Of a DNA stretch of 64,000 nt, positions 1 to 8,359 are shown piece after piece; position 1 is the stretch's first letter, and every line of letters starts with the position of its first letter. The translations under genes were made by a program, and so were the position numbers. Source of the DNA: Rhodobacterales bacterium HKCCE2091. Lineage in GTDB: Bacteria > Pseudomonadota > Alphaproteobacteria > Rhodobacterales > Rhodobacteraceae. The DNA is taken from positions 124,001 to 188,000 of the forward strand of contig WVSL01000004.1 of NCBI GenBank assembly GCA_015689685.1, in the 5' to 3' direction. The notes under the pieces are model-generated. The model ran no database searches, had not been told where the DNA came from, and worked only from the letters and a program-made list of their open reading frames with translations.

Positions 1-1
1 A

Positions 2-553
2 CCCGCTGCGGACATCGTCAGATACCTCGGCGACTTCCGCGGCCCGATCTACGGCAACCACGGCGCGGAACTGCACCACGGCGGCAAGTCGATGGTGCGG
101 ACCCGCGTGGCCGGCGAACTGGACGAGATCGCGGAGCGCGCCGAGCGGCTCTGCGCCGCGACCGACGGCCTGCTGCTCGAACGGAAGTCCACCGGCATCG
201 CGATCCATTACCGCCGCGCGCCCGAGGCCGAGCCGATCGTGCGAGGGTTCCTCGACGGCGTCGCGGCCCGTCATCCCGACCTCGAAATGCAACCGGCCAA
301 GATGGCGATGGAACTGCGCCCGCGCGGGGTCGACAAGGCCAGCGCGCTCAACGACGCGGTCGAGCGGTTCGGGTGGGACCACAAGCTGCCGGTTCATATC
401 GGCGACGACGCGACCGATGAATGGGCGTTCCATGCCGCCGACGCCCGCGGCGGGTTCGGCATCAAGGTCGGCGAGGGCGACACCATCGCGCATTACCGAC
501 TGTCTGGCCCGGCGGCGGTGCTCGACCTGCTTCGGGACTGGGCGGGGGCGTGA
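2..553 (+). CDS. otsB: trehalose-6-phosphate phosphatase, 3' part
   Basis: The reading frame is open from the window edge, so the N-terminus is missing; 183 residues remain. The product removes phosphate from trehalose 6-phosphate in the cytosol, the last step of trehalose synthesis. The visible part shows the HAD-superfamily OtsB core. There is a YGNHGAEL motif near the left edge, and an HIGDDATDE motif near residue 133 of the fragment that carries the Mg-binding acidic pair of HAD motif IV. The basic stretch between them fits the cap domain. The TGA stop overlaps the ATG of otsA by one base, so the two trehalose genes form one translationally coupled unit. Identification rests on these motifs and on the otsA neighbour. 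Confidence 0.93.
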   Translation, partial: PAADIVRYLGDFRGPIYGNHGAELHHGGKSMVRTRVAGELDEIAERAERLCAATDGLLLERKSTGIAIHYRRAPEAEPIVRGFLDGVAARHPDLEMQPAKMAMELRPRGVDKASALNDAVERFGWDHKLPVHIGDDATDEWAFHAADARGGFGIKVGEGDTIAHYRLSGPAAVLDLLRDWAGA

Positions 554-2052
554 TGTCGACGCGCGGCCGCCTCCTGGTGATCTCGAACCGGATGGCGGAC
601 GACCGGCCGCCCGCCGGCGGGCTGGTGTTTGCACTGCATGCCTGTCTTTCGGCCCGCGGCGGAACCTGGATCGGCACCGCCGCCGAAACCGTCGAAACCC
701 CGGCGGAGCACCTGCGCGACTCGGGCGGCGAGGCCTACCGGCGGCTCGCCTTCGAGATCACAGAGGAGGAGCACCGCGCGTTCTATCTCGGCTACGCCAA
801 TTCCGTCCTCTGGCCGCTCTTCCATGGCCGGACCGACCTGATGGACCAGCGGCCGGAGGATTACGAAGGCTATCGCCGGGTGAACGCCCGCCTCGCCGCA
901 CATATTGTCGAGCACCTCGATCCCGACGACATGCTCTGGGTCCACGACTACCACTTCCTGCCGCTCGCGGCGGAACTGCGCGCTCGCGGTGTGGCCAACC
1001 GGATCGGGTTCTTCCTGCATATCCCGTTTCCCGCCGCCACCACGCTCCCCGCCCTGACCCACGGCGAAGACCTGCTGGACTGGCTCGGTGCCTTCGACCT
1101 CGTCGGCTTGCAAACGCAGCGGGATGTCGCGAAGTGCCTCGACGCGATGCGCTCGCGCCCCGGCAACGAGATCCTGCGCGCGGGGCAGGTCCGCACCGGC
1201 GACCGTTTCACCACGATCATGTCCTTCCCGATCGGCATCGACGCGGAGGATTTCGCCCGCGCGGCCGACGGCCCGTGCCCGCATCTCGGCCTGCATCGGA
1301 ACGAGAAGCTCGTGATCGGCGTCGACCGGCTGGACTATTCGAAGGGTCTCGTGAACCGGTTCCGGGGCTTCGGCCAGTTTCTCGACGGGCTCGACGACGA
1401 CGATCCGCGGGCGACGCTGTTGCAGATCGCGCCACCGAGCCGGGGGGACGTGACCGCCTACCAGCGTATCCGCGAAGCGCTGGAACGGATGGCCGGCTCC
1501 GTCAATGGGACCCATGCCTGGCTGGACTGGACGCCGATCCGCTACATCTGTCGCCCGGTCGGCCGCGAGGCGCTGGCGCCCCTGTTCCGCCGGGCCGATG
1601 CCGCGCTGGTGACGCCGCTCGCGGACGGGATGAACCTCGTCGCCAAGGAATACGTCGCGGCACAGGATCCGGAGGATCCCGGCGTGCTGATCCTGTCGAC
1701 CCTCGCCGGCGCGGCGGAGCAGTTGACCGAGGCCGTCCTGGTCAACCCCTACGACCCCGACGACATCGCCGCGGGTCTCTCCGCCGCGCTGACCATGCCG
1801 CGGGACGAGCGCGTGGCCCGCCACGCCGCGCTGCGGGAAACGGTGTTCGGCGAGGACATCGGCTGGTGGACCGACCGCTACCTCGACGCCCTGGCCGGCA
1901 GCGCGGCGCCCGGCATCAACGCGACGGACACCATGCACCCCAAGCTCAGGTCCGCCCTTCGTCGGTGCGGTCTGCCGTCCGACACCGCGCCGCAACCCGC
2001 GCCGCTGAGCGGCGCGGCGTCCGACCCGACCGACCTGTCGGGCGTGTCCTGA
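553..2052 (+). CDS. otsA: alpha,alpha-trehalose-phosphate synthase (GT20)
   Basis: This 499-residue glycosyltransferase family 20 enzyme joins UDP-glucose (or another NDP-glucose) to glucose 6-phosphate to give trehalose 6-phosphate, the substrate of the otsB product upstream. The N-terminus has the family motif LVISNRM at residues 8-14, followed by the glycine loop PAGGL. Further on come WVHDYHFLP, the GFFLHIPFP sugar-phosphate region, GVDRLDYSKG (the nucleotide-sugar binding segment) and DGMNLVAKEY. Length and motif order match full-length bacterial OtsA, with a short divergent C-terminal tail. The ATG at 553 is chosen because it overlaps the otsB stop and places the SNR motif at the usual distance. 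Trehalose made this way is usually an osmoprotectant in this group; that role is inferred. Confidence 0.96.
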   Translation: MSTRGRLLVISNRMADDRPPAGGLVFALHACLSARGGTWIGTAAETVETPAEHLRDSGGEAYRRLAFEITEEEHRAFYLGYANSVLWPLFHGRTDLMDQRPEDYEGYRRVNARLAAHIVEHLDPDDMLWVHDYHFLPLAAELRARGVANRIGFFLHIPFPAATTLPALTHGEDLLDWLGAFDLVGLQTQRDVAKCLDAMRSRPGNEILRAGQVRTGDRFTTIMSFPIGIDAEDFARAADGPCPHLGLHRNEKLVIGVDRLDYSKGLVNRFRGFGQFLDGLDDDDPRATLLQIAPPSRGDVTAYQRIREALERMAGSVNGTHAWLDWTPIRYICRPVGREALAPLFRRADAALVTPLADGMNLVAKEYVAAQDPEDPGVLILSTLAGAAEQLTEAVLVNPYDPDDIAAGLSAALTMPRDERVARHAALRETVFGEDIGWWTDRYLDALAGSAAPGINATDTMHPKLRSALRRCGLPSDTAPQPAPLSGAASDPTDLSGVS

Positions 2053-2181
2053 GCGGATACCGGGCCTGACGAAGCCGTCCGTCTCGTCTAAAGTCGCTGC
2101 GACGGCTGGCCCGCGGGTTTCTACGGCGGGATGGGGGATGGAAGTGAGGCTTGGCAAGTCTCTGGTACCTGAGAGGCACGA

Positions 2182-2856
2182 TTGGCCGTGAAGTGGCTCG
2201 CCGTTTTCGCGGCTCTCGCGACAGTCGTCGCGGTCGCCCTGGCCTACGGCGTGGGGTCGCGGGACCGGAGGGTGGAGGACACCCTGCCGGAGACGGGCGC
2301 GGTGGAGCGGATCCTCGTGCTCGGCACCAGTCTCACGGCGCGCACCGACTGGCCCTTGGCGCTGGAGGCCGAACTGCGCAGCTGCAACCCTTTGGTATCC
2401 GTAACCACCCGCGCGCGGTCGGGAGCGAACAGCACCTGGGGCCTCGATGCGCTGCGGGAGGCGCTGGCGGAAGGTGCGGCGCCGGACCTCGTCCTCGCCG
2501 AATTCTCGATCAACGATGCCTCGCCCTTCCGCGGCATGCCGCTTCGCCTCAGCCGGAACCGTCACGAGGCGATGATCGACGCGGCCGGGGCGCCGGTCGT
2601 GTTCCTGACCATGAGCCCGGCCTGGGGCCGCGAGGCGCTGGAACGGCCGGGGCAGGCGGCCTACCGCAACCTCTACCGGCGGCTGGCTGAGGACGGGCGC
2701 GCGGGGCTGGTGGACACGGTGCCGGACTGGCGGGCGCTGTCCGTGGCGGAGCGCCGGGCGATGGTGCCCGACGGGCTGCACCCGACGGCGGAGGCGACGA
2801 TCGGGGTGGCGGTGCCGCGGATCGCGGCGGCGCTTCGCCCGGTGTTCTGCCCGTGA
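2182..2856 (+). CDS. membrane-anchored SGNH/GDSL-type hydrolase
   Basis: This 224-residue protein has a single N-terminal hydrophobic segment (residues 5-23) that looks like a signal anchor, so the catalytic domain should face the periplasm. The SGNH-family blocks are all present. LGTSLT carries the nucleophile Ser50, the glycine of RARSGANS fits block II, SIND carries Asn111, and PDGLHP carries Asp197 and His200. The substrate is unknown; relatives are lipases, thioesterases or carbohydrate acetylesterases. The next two genes encode glycosyltransferases, so an acyl or acetyl esterase acting on a surface glycan is possible but unproven. The start is TTG at 2182, five bases after GAGAGG; GTG at 2188 is an alternative two codons shorter. 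Confidence 0.82.
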   Translation: MAVKWLAVFAALATVVAVALAYGVGSRDRRVEDTLPETGAVERILVLGTSLTARTDWPLALEAELRSCNPLVSVTTRARSGANSTWGLDALREALAEGAAPDLVLAEFSINDASPFRGMPLRLSRNRHEAMIDAAGAPVVFLTMSPAWGREALERPGQAAYRNLYRRLAEDGRAGLVDTVPDWRALSVAERRAMVPDGLHPTAEATIGVAVPRIAAALRPVFCP

Positions 2857-2904
2857 TGGCGCTGCCGCGCCCAGGCTGCTAGGGAACCGGCAGGAGGGCG
2901 CGGG

Positions 2905-3666
2905 ATGGGCCACTGGCCGGTTTTCCTCATCAACATGGCGAAGGACACCGACCGGCTCGCGGCGGCGCGGGCGGAGCTCGACCTCGCGGGCGTTCAGTTC
3001 ACCCGGATCGAGGCCGTGAACGGCCGCGCGCTGTCGCCCGAGGCGCGGGCCGAAGTCTACGATGCCGCCGCCAATGCCCGCCGCGCCCGGCACCCGCTGA
3101 CCGGGCCCGAGATCGGCTGCTACCTGAGCCATATCCGCGCGTGGGAAGCGATCCTCGCCACCGGCGCGCCGGGCGGCGTCGTGCTGGAGGACGACCTGCG
3201 CGTGGCGGGCGATCTCGCGGCGGCACTGTCGGCCCTCGCGGAGGACGGGGGCGACTGGGATCTCGCCAAGCTCTTCACCTTCCGGCCCGACGTGAAGCTG
3301 ATCGCCCCGCGCGAGTTGCTGCCGGGACTGGAGATCGGAACGCCCTACCGGGTGCCCTCGACCACGCTTGCCTACGCGATCCGGGCGGAGGCGGCGTCGC
3401 GGCTGCTCTACCTGTCGCAGCCGTTCTTCCGGCCCATCGACGAAGATCACAAGTTCTTCTGGGAAAAGGACATTTCCGTCGCACTCCTGCGCCCCGCGCC
3501 GATCCGCATGGGCCGGCAGGAGACCGCGGAGGGCACGGTCGGCGAGGCGCGCCGGGCGGCAACGCGCGACGACGGCCGCAGCGCGGCCCGGCGGATCTGG
3601 CAGGGCATCCGCTACCAGGCCGGATACGCGGCCGGGCTCCACTGGCACCGGATGTTCCGCAGGTGA
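2905..3666 (+). CDS. glycosyltransferase family 25 protein (LPS-type)
   Basis: This 253-residue cytosolic protein begins with the beta-strand PVFLINMAKDTDR typical of family 25 glycosyltransferases such as LpsA/Lob-type lipooligosaccharide galactosyltransferases. The acidic metal-binding motif VLEDDLRV lies at residues 93-100, preceded by the family's GPEIGCYLSHIRAW block. The acceptor and the sugar cannot be predicted. Its last four bases (GTGA) contain the start of the following glycosyltransferase gene, so the two are translationally coupled and probably modify the same glycan. The basic C-terminus (ARRIWQGIRYQ) may sit at the membrane surface; that is inference. Confidence 0.85.
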   Translation: MGHWPVFLINMAKDTDRLAAARAELDLAGVQFTRIEAVNGRALSPEARAEVYDAAANARRARHPLTGPEIGCYLSHIRAWEAILATGAPGGVVLEDDLRVAGDLAAALSALAEDGGDWDLAKLFTFRPDVKLIAPRELLPGLEIGTPYRVPSTTLAYAIRAEAASRLLYLSQPFFRPIDEDHKFFWEKDISVALLRPAPIRMGRQETAEGTVGEARRAATRDDGRSAARRIWQGIRYQAGYAAGLHWHRMFRR

Positions 3667-4694
3667 GCCCGCGCATCTTCCATATCCAGATGGGACGGGA
3701 TGGCGGGACGGAACGGTTCTTCGTCACGCTGGCGCAGGCCTTCGCCCGCGCGGGCGCAACGCAGGGCTTCGCGCTCCGCCCCGGGCGCGGGTTCGCCGCG
3801 GAGGTCGCGCCGCTCGGGACCGTCCACGAAGGGCCGTTCATGCGCCGCACGCCCGGCGGGTTCTTGGCCCACGCGCGCCTTCGCCGGGACATCCGGGCCT
3901 TCGAACCGGACGCGGTGCTGGCCTGGCGCGCGCCGGCGGCGCGGCTGATCCCGCGGCTTCACGGGGTCGCGAAGCTGGTTCGCCTGGGCGATTTCCCGGC
4001 CCATGCCCGGCATTTCCGCCATCTCGACGCGGTGATCTGCAACAACCCGGCCATCGCGCGCCACGTCGCGTCGCTCGGCTGGACCGGCCCCGCGCCGGTC
4101 ATCTCGAACTTCGCCCGCCCGGTCGTGCCTTCGCCGGTCGACCGCGCCACGCTCGACACCGGGCCGGGCGATTTCGTCATCTGCGCCGCAGGCCGGTTCG
4201 CGGCCAACAAGGGGTTCGACACGCTGCTTCACGCCGTCGCGGGTGTGCCCGACGCGGTGCTCTGGCTGATCGGGGACGGCGAGGCGAGGGGCGCGCTGGA
4301 GGCGCTTGCGGCATCGCTCGGCATCGCCGGCCGGGTGCGGTTCGCCGGATGGGTGGCGGAGCCGATGGACTACGTGGCGGCCGCGGATGCTTTCGTCATG
4401 CCGTCGCGGGACGAGCCGCTCGGCAACGCGCTGATCGAGGCGTTCCACGCCGGCACCGCCTCCGTCACCACGGCGACGGAGGGGCCGGGCTGGTACGCGA
4501 TGGACGGAACCGATTGCCTGGTCGTTCCGGTCGACGCTCCCGCGCTGATGGCCGCGGCGCTGTTGCGGCTGCAGGGCGACCCGGCGCTTCGGGCGCGGCT
4601 GGCGGAAGGCGCGCGCGCCACGCTCGACGCGAAGTTTTCCGAACAGGCGGTGGTGTCGGCCTATTTCGACCTGATCGCGCGTCTTCGCGGCTGA
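3663..4694 (+). CDS. GT4-type glycosyltransferase (GT-B fold)
   Basis: The 343-residue product fits a GT-B fold, NDP-sugar-dependent glycosyltransferase. The N-terminal acceptor half has the start pattern FHIQMGRDGGTERFF. The C-terminal donor half begins near FVICAAGRFAANKGFDTLL (the usual GRL..KG loop). It continues through RVRFAGWV to the E-x7-E region DEPLGNALIEAFHAGTASVT, where the two glutamates bind the sugar nucleotide. I start it at GTG 3663, which overlaps the family 25 gene by four bases and keeps the methionine-poor N-terminal strand intact. Its partner gene and the SGNH hydrolase suggest cell-surface polysaccharide or LPS-core assembly. It runs head-on into the next gene with only eight bases between the stops. 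Confidence 0.85.
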   Translation: MSPRIFHIQMGRDGGTERFFVTLAQAFARAGATQGFALRPGRGFAAEVAPLGTVHEGPFMRRTPGGFLAHARLRRDIRAFEPDAVLAWRAPAARLIPRLHGVAKLVRLGDFPAHARHFRHLDAVICNNPAIARHVASLGWTGPAPVISNFARPVVPSPVDRATLDTGPGDFVICAAGRFAANKGFDTLLHAVAGVPDAVLWLIGDGEARGALEALAASLGIAGRVRFAGWVAEPMDYVAAADAFVMPSRDEPLGNALIEAFHAGTASVTTATEGPGWYAMDGTDCLVVPVDAPALMAAALLRLQGDPALRARLAEGARATLDAKFSEQAVVSAYFDLIARLRG

Positions 4695-4702
4695 CCCCCG
4701 GG

Positions 4703-5614
4703 TCAGGCCGGGACGCGGTCGGCGATTTTGCGAAGGTCGGGGCCGAGTTCTGCCGGGGCCTGCTCGAACGGCGGCAGCAGGTTCAGCCACCGCGCGTCGC
4801 CCGTGCGCGCCGCCATCACCGACTTCATGGCCGGAATCAGCCCGGCCGCTTGCAGCGTGTCGCGGACCCAGACGGCATCGAGCAGGGCATCGGTGGTCTT
4901 CGCCCGGTCATGTGCGCCGAGCGCGTCGTAGATGCGCCGGATCTCGGCCACGTTGACATTGGTGCTGGCCGAGATGCATCCGGCGCCGCCCGCGGCGAGG
5001 GCCTGCGGCAGCAGCGCCTCGGATGCCGGGAACACCGCGATCCCCGGCGCGGCGCGCAGGATCGACACGGTGTGCGACCACTGCCCCGCGCTGTCCTTGT
5101 AACCCGCGACGATGCCCGGGTAGTCGAGCGCCAGCCGCCGCGTCAGCGCGGGCGAGACGCCGACGCGGGTCATCTGCGGGATGTGGTAGAGGATCAGCCG
5201 CAAATCGCTGCGGCCGATATCCTCGATCAGGGCGGCGAAGTATCGGTAGAGCCCTTCGTCCCCGGCGTCGGCGTAGAAGTAGGGCGGCAGCACCATCACC
5301 GCGGCGACGCCGAGGTCGAGCGCGTGGCGGGTGAGGAAGATGGTGTCGGCCAGCGACGGCTGGCCCGTCCCCGGCATCAACCGGTCGGCGGGCGCCGCGC
5401 CGCTTTCGACCATGCGTTCGAGCGCGACCATGCGCGCGGCCGCCGGAACGCTGGCGGCCTCGCCCGTGGTGCCGAAGGGGGCGAGGTAGTGCGCGCCGTC
5501 CGCCAGCATCCTTCGGGCATGGTCGTGGAACAGGTCCTCCGCGATCGCGCCGGAGGCTTCGAACGGGGTCAGGAGGGGCGTCACGATGCCCGAAATCCGA
5601 GGCTTCTCCGCCAT
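4703..5614 (-). CDS. dihydrodipicolinate synthase-family aldolase/lyase
   Basis: This 303-residue protein is a class I (Schiff-base) aldolase of the DapA/NanA family, expected to be a cytosolic TIM-barrel tetramer. The PFGTTGEAAS loop (residues 46-55) binds the pyruvate-like carboxylate. Tyr143 in YHIP is the conserved proton-relay tyrosine, and Lys173 in GYKDSAG is the Schiff-base lysine. Family members condense or cleave 2-oxo acids: lysine synthesis, sialic acid, 2-keto-3-deoxy sugars or hydroxyproline breakdown. The general enzyme of lysine synthesis is usually placed elsewhere and less divergent, so I favour a catabolic member. It is transcribed away from an ABC importer across a 159-bp gap holding a perfect palindrome, which suggests joint control of uptake and breakdown. 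The substrate is not known. Confidence 0.85.
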   Translation of the reverse strand: MAEKPRISGIVTPLLTPFEASGAIAEDLFHDHARRMLADGAHYLAPFGTTGEAASVPAAARMVALERMVESGAAPADRLMPGTGQPSLADTIFLTRHALDLGVAAVMVLPPYFYADAGDEGLYRYFAALIEDIGRSDLRLILYHIPQMTRVGVSPALTRRLALDYPGIVAGYKDSAGQWSHTVSILRAAPGIAVFPASEALLPQALAAGGAGCISASTNVNVAEIRRIYDALGAHDRAKTTDALLDAVWVRDTLQAAGLIPAMKSVMAARTGDARWLNLLPPFEQAPAELGPDLRKIADRVPA

Positions 5615-5647
5615 GTCGTCCTCCGCCGTGCCCCTCGTCCGGTGCCA

Positions 5648-5664
5648 GTGTAGCCCCGCTACAC
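5648..5664. promoter_or_regulatory. 17-bp palindrome, candidate operator
   Basis: GTGTAGC and GCTACAC flank CCC, giving a perfect inverted repeat with 7-bp arms and a 3-bp spacer. It lies in the gap between the divergent aldolase gene (start 5614) and the importer's binding-protein gene (start 5774), 34 bp upstream of the aldolase start. This is the position expected for a regulator that controls both directions. The length and symmetry suit a dimeric GntR-, LacI- or IclR-type repressor, but no regulator gene is adjacent, so the protein is unknown. Confidence 0.5.
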
Positions 5665-5773
5665 GAACGAGGTAAACGAAACGTGGACGCCGCGGGCAGG
5701 CCAGAGCGTCTGGACGGGCGGGGCGCGATGCCTATGGTAGGCGCGGAACGACGATAACAGGGAGCAAGGGACG

Positions 5774-6913
5774 ATGGGCGCGAGACTGCTTGCGATTGGA
5801 ACGGCGCTGGCACTGACGGCGGGGGCCGCGGCGACGGCACAGGACGTGCGGGTGGGGATGATCACCACGCTTTCGGGCGGCGGCGCGTCGCTCGGGCTCG
5901 ATGCGCGCGACGGCTTCATGCTGGCGATCGAACAGGACGGCCGAGAGGGGCTGGAGATCCTGATCGAGGACGACGAACGCTCGCCCGACCGCGCCGTGCA
6001 GCTTGCCGACCGGCTGGTCCAGGCCGAGGACGTGGACATCCTGACCGGCATCATCTGGTCGAACCTCCTGATGGCCGTCGCGCCCTCGGCGACCGCGCAG
6101 GGCGTGTTCTACCTGTCCGTGAACGCCGCGCCGTCGCAGCTGGCCGGCGCGAACTGCAATCCGCTCTATTTCAGCGTGTCGTACCAGAACGACAACCTGC
6201 ACGAGGCCGCGGGGGCCTACGCCAGCAGCGCGGGCTACGCCAACACCTTCATCATGGCGCCGAACTACCCGGCTGGCACCGACAGCCTCACGGGCTTTAA
6301 GCGCTTCTACGAGGGCGAGCTGGCGGGAGAGGTCTACACCGAGCTCGGCCAGACCGACTACGCCGCCGAGATCAGCCAGATCCGGGCATCGGGCGCCGAC
6401 AGCGTGTTCATCTTCCTGCCCGGCGGCATGGGCATCGCCTTCGTCCGGCAATACGCGGAATCCGGCGTCGACATCCCGCTGATCGGCCCCGCCTTCAGCT
6501 TCGATCAGGGCATCCTGCCCGCGATGGGGGAGGCTGCGCTCGGCGTGTACAACACGGCGAACTGGTCGAACGATCTCGACAACGAAACCAACGCGGCCTT
6601 CGTGGCGAGCTTCCAGGAGGCCTATGGCCGTCTGCCCTCGGTCTACGCGGCCTACGGGTTCGACACCGCGAACCTGATGCTGTCGGCGCTCGACACCGCG
6701 TCGCCCGACGACGCCGAGGCGTTCCAGGCGGCGCTGGAAGCGGCGGAGTTCGACAGCGTGCGCGGCGAGTTCACCTTCAACACCAACCACCACCCGATCC
6801 AGGATATCTACGTCCGCGAGGTGGTGATGGACGGCGACGTGCTGACCAACCGCATCGTCGAGACCGCGATGGAGGATCGCGGAGACGCCTACGCCGACCA
6901 GTGCAGCTTCTGA
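5774..6913 (+). CDS. ABC importer periplasmic binding protein, Leu/Ile/Val-binding (LivJ) type
   Basis: This 379-residue exported protein has a signal peptide (hydrophobic residues 5-20, cleavage probably after AAATAQ). The mature chain is a type 1 periplasmic binding fold, starting DVRVGMITTLSGGGASLGLDARDGF, the usual ligand-cleft entry of the LivJ/AmiC family. SBPs of this class deliver branched-chain amino acids, but also amides, urea or aromatic acids, so the ligand is open. A good ribosome site (GGGAGCAAGGGA) precedes ATG 5774. It heads an operon with the two permeases and two ATPases downstream. Unusually, about 520 bp separates it from the first permease, filled by a small ORF and a remnant. 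The divergent DapA-like lyase may metabolise the imported compound. Confidence 0.88.
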   Translation: MGARLLAIGTALALTAGAAATAQDVRVGMITTLSGGGASLGLDARDGFMLAIEQDGREGLEILIEDDERSPDRAVQLADRLVQAEDVDILTGIIWSNLLMAVAPSATAQGVFYLSVNAAPSQLAGANCNPLYFSVSYQNDNLHEAAGAYASSAGYANTFIMAPNYPAGTDSLTGFKRFYEGELAGEVYTELGQTDYAAEISQIRASGADSVFIFLPGGMGIAFVRQYAESGVDIPLIGPAFSFDQGILPAMGEAALGVYNTANWSNDLDNETNAAFVASFQEAYGRLPSVYAAYGFDTANLMLSALDTASPDDAEAFQAALEAAEFDSVRGEFTFNTNHHPIQDIYVREVVMDGDVLTNRIVETAMEDRGDAYADQCSF

Positions 6914-7092
6914 AGCGCCGGCCGCTTGTGAACCCGGTCGACCGGCGTGCCCTCTTTCAGCGGCACGTCCCGGTCGATCGCGTGGTCGGTGACGCCCATC
7001 GCGCAGGCATCGGCGGCGGTCATCTCGTCCCCGAACGCCTTGCGGATGATCGGGTCGAGGTAGACCGCCCTCGCTTGCAGTTCGCCGCGCGT
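6889..7092 (-). pseudogene. coding-like remnant, unrecognised, antisense to the importer operon
   Basis: On the minus strand a stretch ending at TAG (6889-6891) reads 67 codons with strong GC3 bias. It gives a protein-like sequence (..VYLDPIIRKAFGDEMTAADA..), whereas the plus strand here has no plausible gene. No ATG, GTG or TTG with a ribosome site precedes it; the frame only reaches a GTG at 7218, inside the next gene and without a Shine-Dalgarno sequence. An internal ATG at 7023 would give 44 residues. Its 3' end overlaps the end of the binding-protein gene by 25 bp. I read it as the C-terminal remnant of a larger gene or as a very small gene; I do not recognise the family. Confidence 0.35.
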
Positions 7093-7169
7093 GGCGCGGC
7101 GGGGTCGCGGCAGGACGGTCGTGGGGTGGCGGCAGCCGTTCGGACCCAGTCGCGGCAAGGGAAACGGCC

Positions 7170-7439
7170 ATGCACAGGCGCGTGATCCTGCGGAAACCGC
7201 TGGACGACCCCGACGCACTGCAGGGGTTCGTTGAGCATTGCCTGAAGGGACGTGTCGAGTTCATCGTCCCGTGCGGGCCCGATGGCCTGCGCGTCGAGAC
7301 CGAAATACACGCGGTGCTCGCGAACATTCCGCGTCGACCCCGGTCCCTGCTGACGGGCATCTGCGACACCATTCACGATGCGGAAAGATTTCTCCGCAGG
7401 CTCGATCCGGACGCGCCTTTCCAGGTGGTCGGCCTGTGA
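7170..7439 (+). CDS. small protein of unknown function inside the liv-type operon
   Basis: This 89-residue ORF has a convincing ribosome site (CAAGGGAAACGGCC) before ATG 7170, and its TGA overlaps the GTG of the livH-type permease as GTGA, so translation is coupled. The protein is soluble-looking, basic and arginine-rich in its second half (NIPRRPRSLL, AERFLRRLDP), with three cysteines and no signal peptide or membrane segment. I do not recognise a family. About a fifth of its codons end in A or T, clearly more than in the flanking transporter genes, which hints at a different history or low expression. It might be a regulator or accessory subunit of the importer, or an acquired gene kept by the operon. 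Confidence 0.6.
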   Translation: MHRRVILRKPLDDPDALQGFVEHCLKGRVEFIVPCGPDGLRVETEIHAVLANIPRRPRSLLTGICDTIHDAERFLRRLDPDAPFQVVGL

Positions 7440-8359
7440 CTGCCGCGCTGATCGCCGAGCAGGTGCTGAACGGCCTGCAATCGGGCATCATGCTGTTCCT
7501 GATGGCCGCCGGGCTGACGCTGATCTTCGGCGTCATGGGGCTCATCAACCTCGCCCACGGGTCGCTCTTCATGGTCGGTGCCTTCGTCGCCGCCGCCACC
7601 GCCGCCATGACCGGGCACTTCGTGCTCGCCCTTGCGGCGGGGATGGCCGCCGCCGCGGCCGCGGGCGCGCTGGTGGAGGTCGTGGTGCTCCGGCGGCTCT
7701 ACGACCGCGACCACCTCGATCAGGTGCTCGCGACCTTCGCGCTGATCCTGATCTTCACCGAGGGCACCCGCGCCGTCTTCGGCTCCTTCCCGCTCTACAT
7801 CGACCTGCCGTTGTGGCTGTCCGGTCCGGTCACACTACCCTTCGGCATCCAGTACCCGTTCTACCGGCTGGCGCTGATCGCGCTCGGCCTCGTCGTGGCG
7901 GGTCTCCTGACACTCCTGATCCACCGCACCCGGATCGGGCTCCAGATCCGCGCGGGCGAGAACGACCGGGAAATGATCGCGGCACTCGGCGTCGATATCG
8001 GCCGGCTCTACACGCTGGTCTTCGCGCTCGGCGCAGGGCTCGCGGGGCTGGCCGGGGCGGCGGTCGGGCCGATCCTGTCGGTGCAGATCGGCATGGGCGA
8101 GCCGGTCCTGATCCTCGCCTTCGTGACCATCGTGATCGGCGGCATCGGGTCGATCCGGGGCGCCTTCGTCGGCGCGCTGCTGGTGGGCCTGACCGACACG
8201 CTCGGAGGCATCTTCCTGCCCGAGATCTTCAAGCTGTTCATGGAGCCCGCCGCCGCGACCCGGACCGGGGCATCGCTCGCGTCGATGGCGATCTACATCC
8301 TGATGGCCGGCGTCCTGATCTTGCGGCCGACGGGGCTTTACGGGGCGCGGGCGGCATGA
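7436..8359 (+). CDS. livH: ABC importer inner-membrane permease, LivH type
   Basis: This 307-residue polytopic membrane protein has about eight hydrophobic spans and the LivH hallmark MLFLMAAGLTLIFGVMGLIN near the N-terminus. Near the C-terminus, GAGLAGLAGAAVGPI precedes the cytoplasmic coupling loop. With the LivM-type partner it forms the translocation pore for the ligand delivered by the binding protein at 5774-6913. I use GTG at 7436, which overlaps the small upstream ORF by four bases. A longer in-frame start at 7238 would run through that ORF and add a non-homologous arginine-rich segment. The gene ends in an ATGA overlap with livM. Confidence 0.92.
   Translation: MTAALIAEQVLNGLQSGIMLFLMAAGLTLIFGVMGLINLAHGSLFMVGAFVAAATAAMTGHFVLALAAGMAAAAAAGALVEVVVLRRLYDRDHLDQVLATFALILIFTEGTRAVFGSFPLYIDLPLWLSGPVTLPFGIQYPFYRLALIALGLVVAGLLTLLIHRTRIGLQIRAGENDREMIAALGVDIGRLYTLVFALGAGLAGLAGAAVGPILSVQIGMGEPVLILAFVTIVIGGIGSIRGAFVGALLVGLTDTLGGIFLPEIFKLFMEPAAATRTGASLASMAIYILMAGVLILRPTGLYGARAA

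Noticed and set aside
493-3648. A 1051-codon open frame on the minus strand across otsA and the SGNH/GT25 genes
   Set aside because: It is a by-product of high GC and G/C-ending codons on the other strand. The translation is Arg/Pro/Gly-rich without motifs, and real genes with clear motifs occupy the plus strand.
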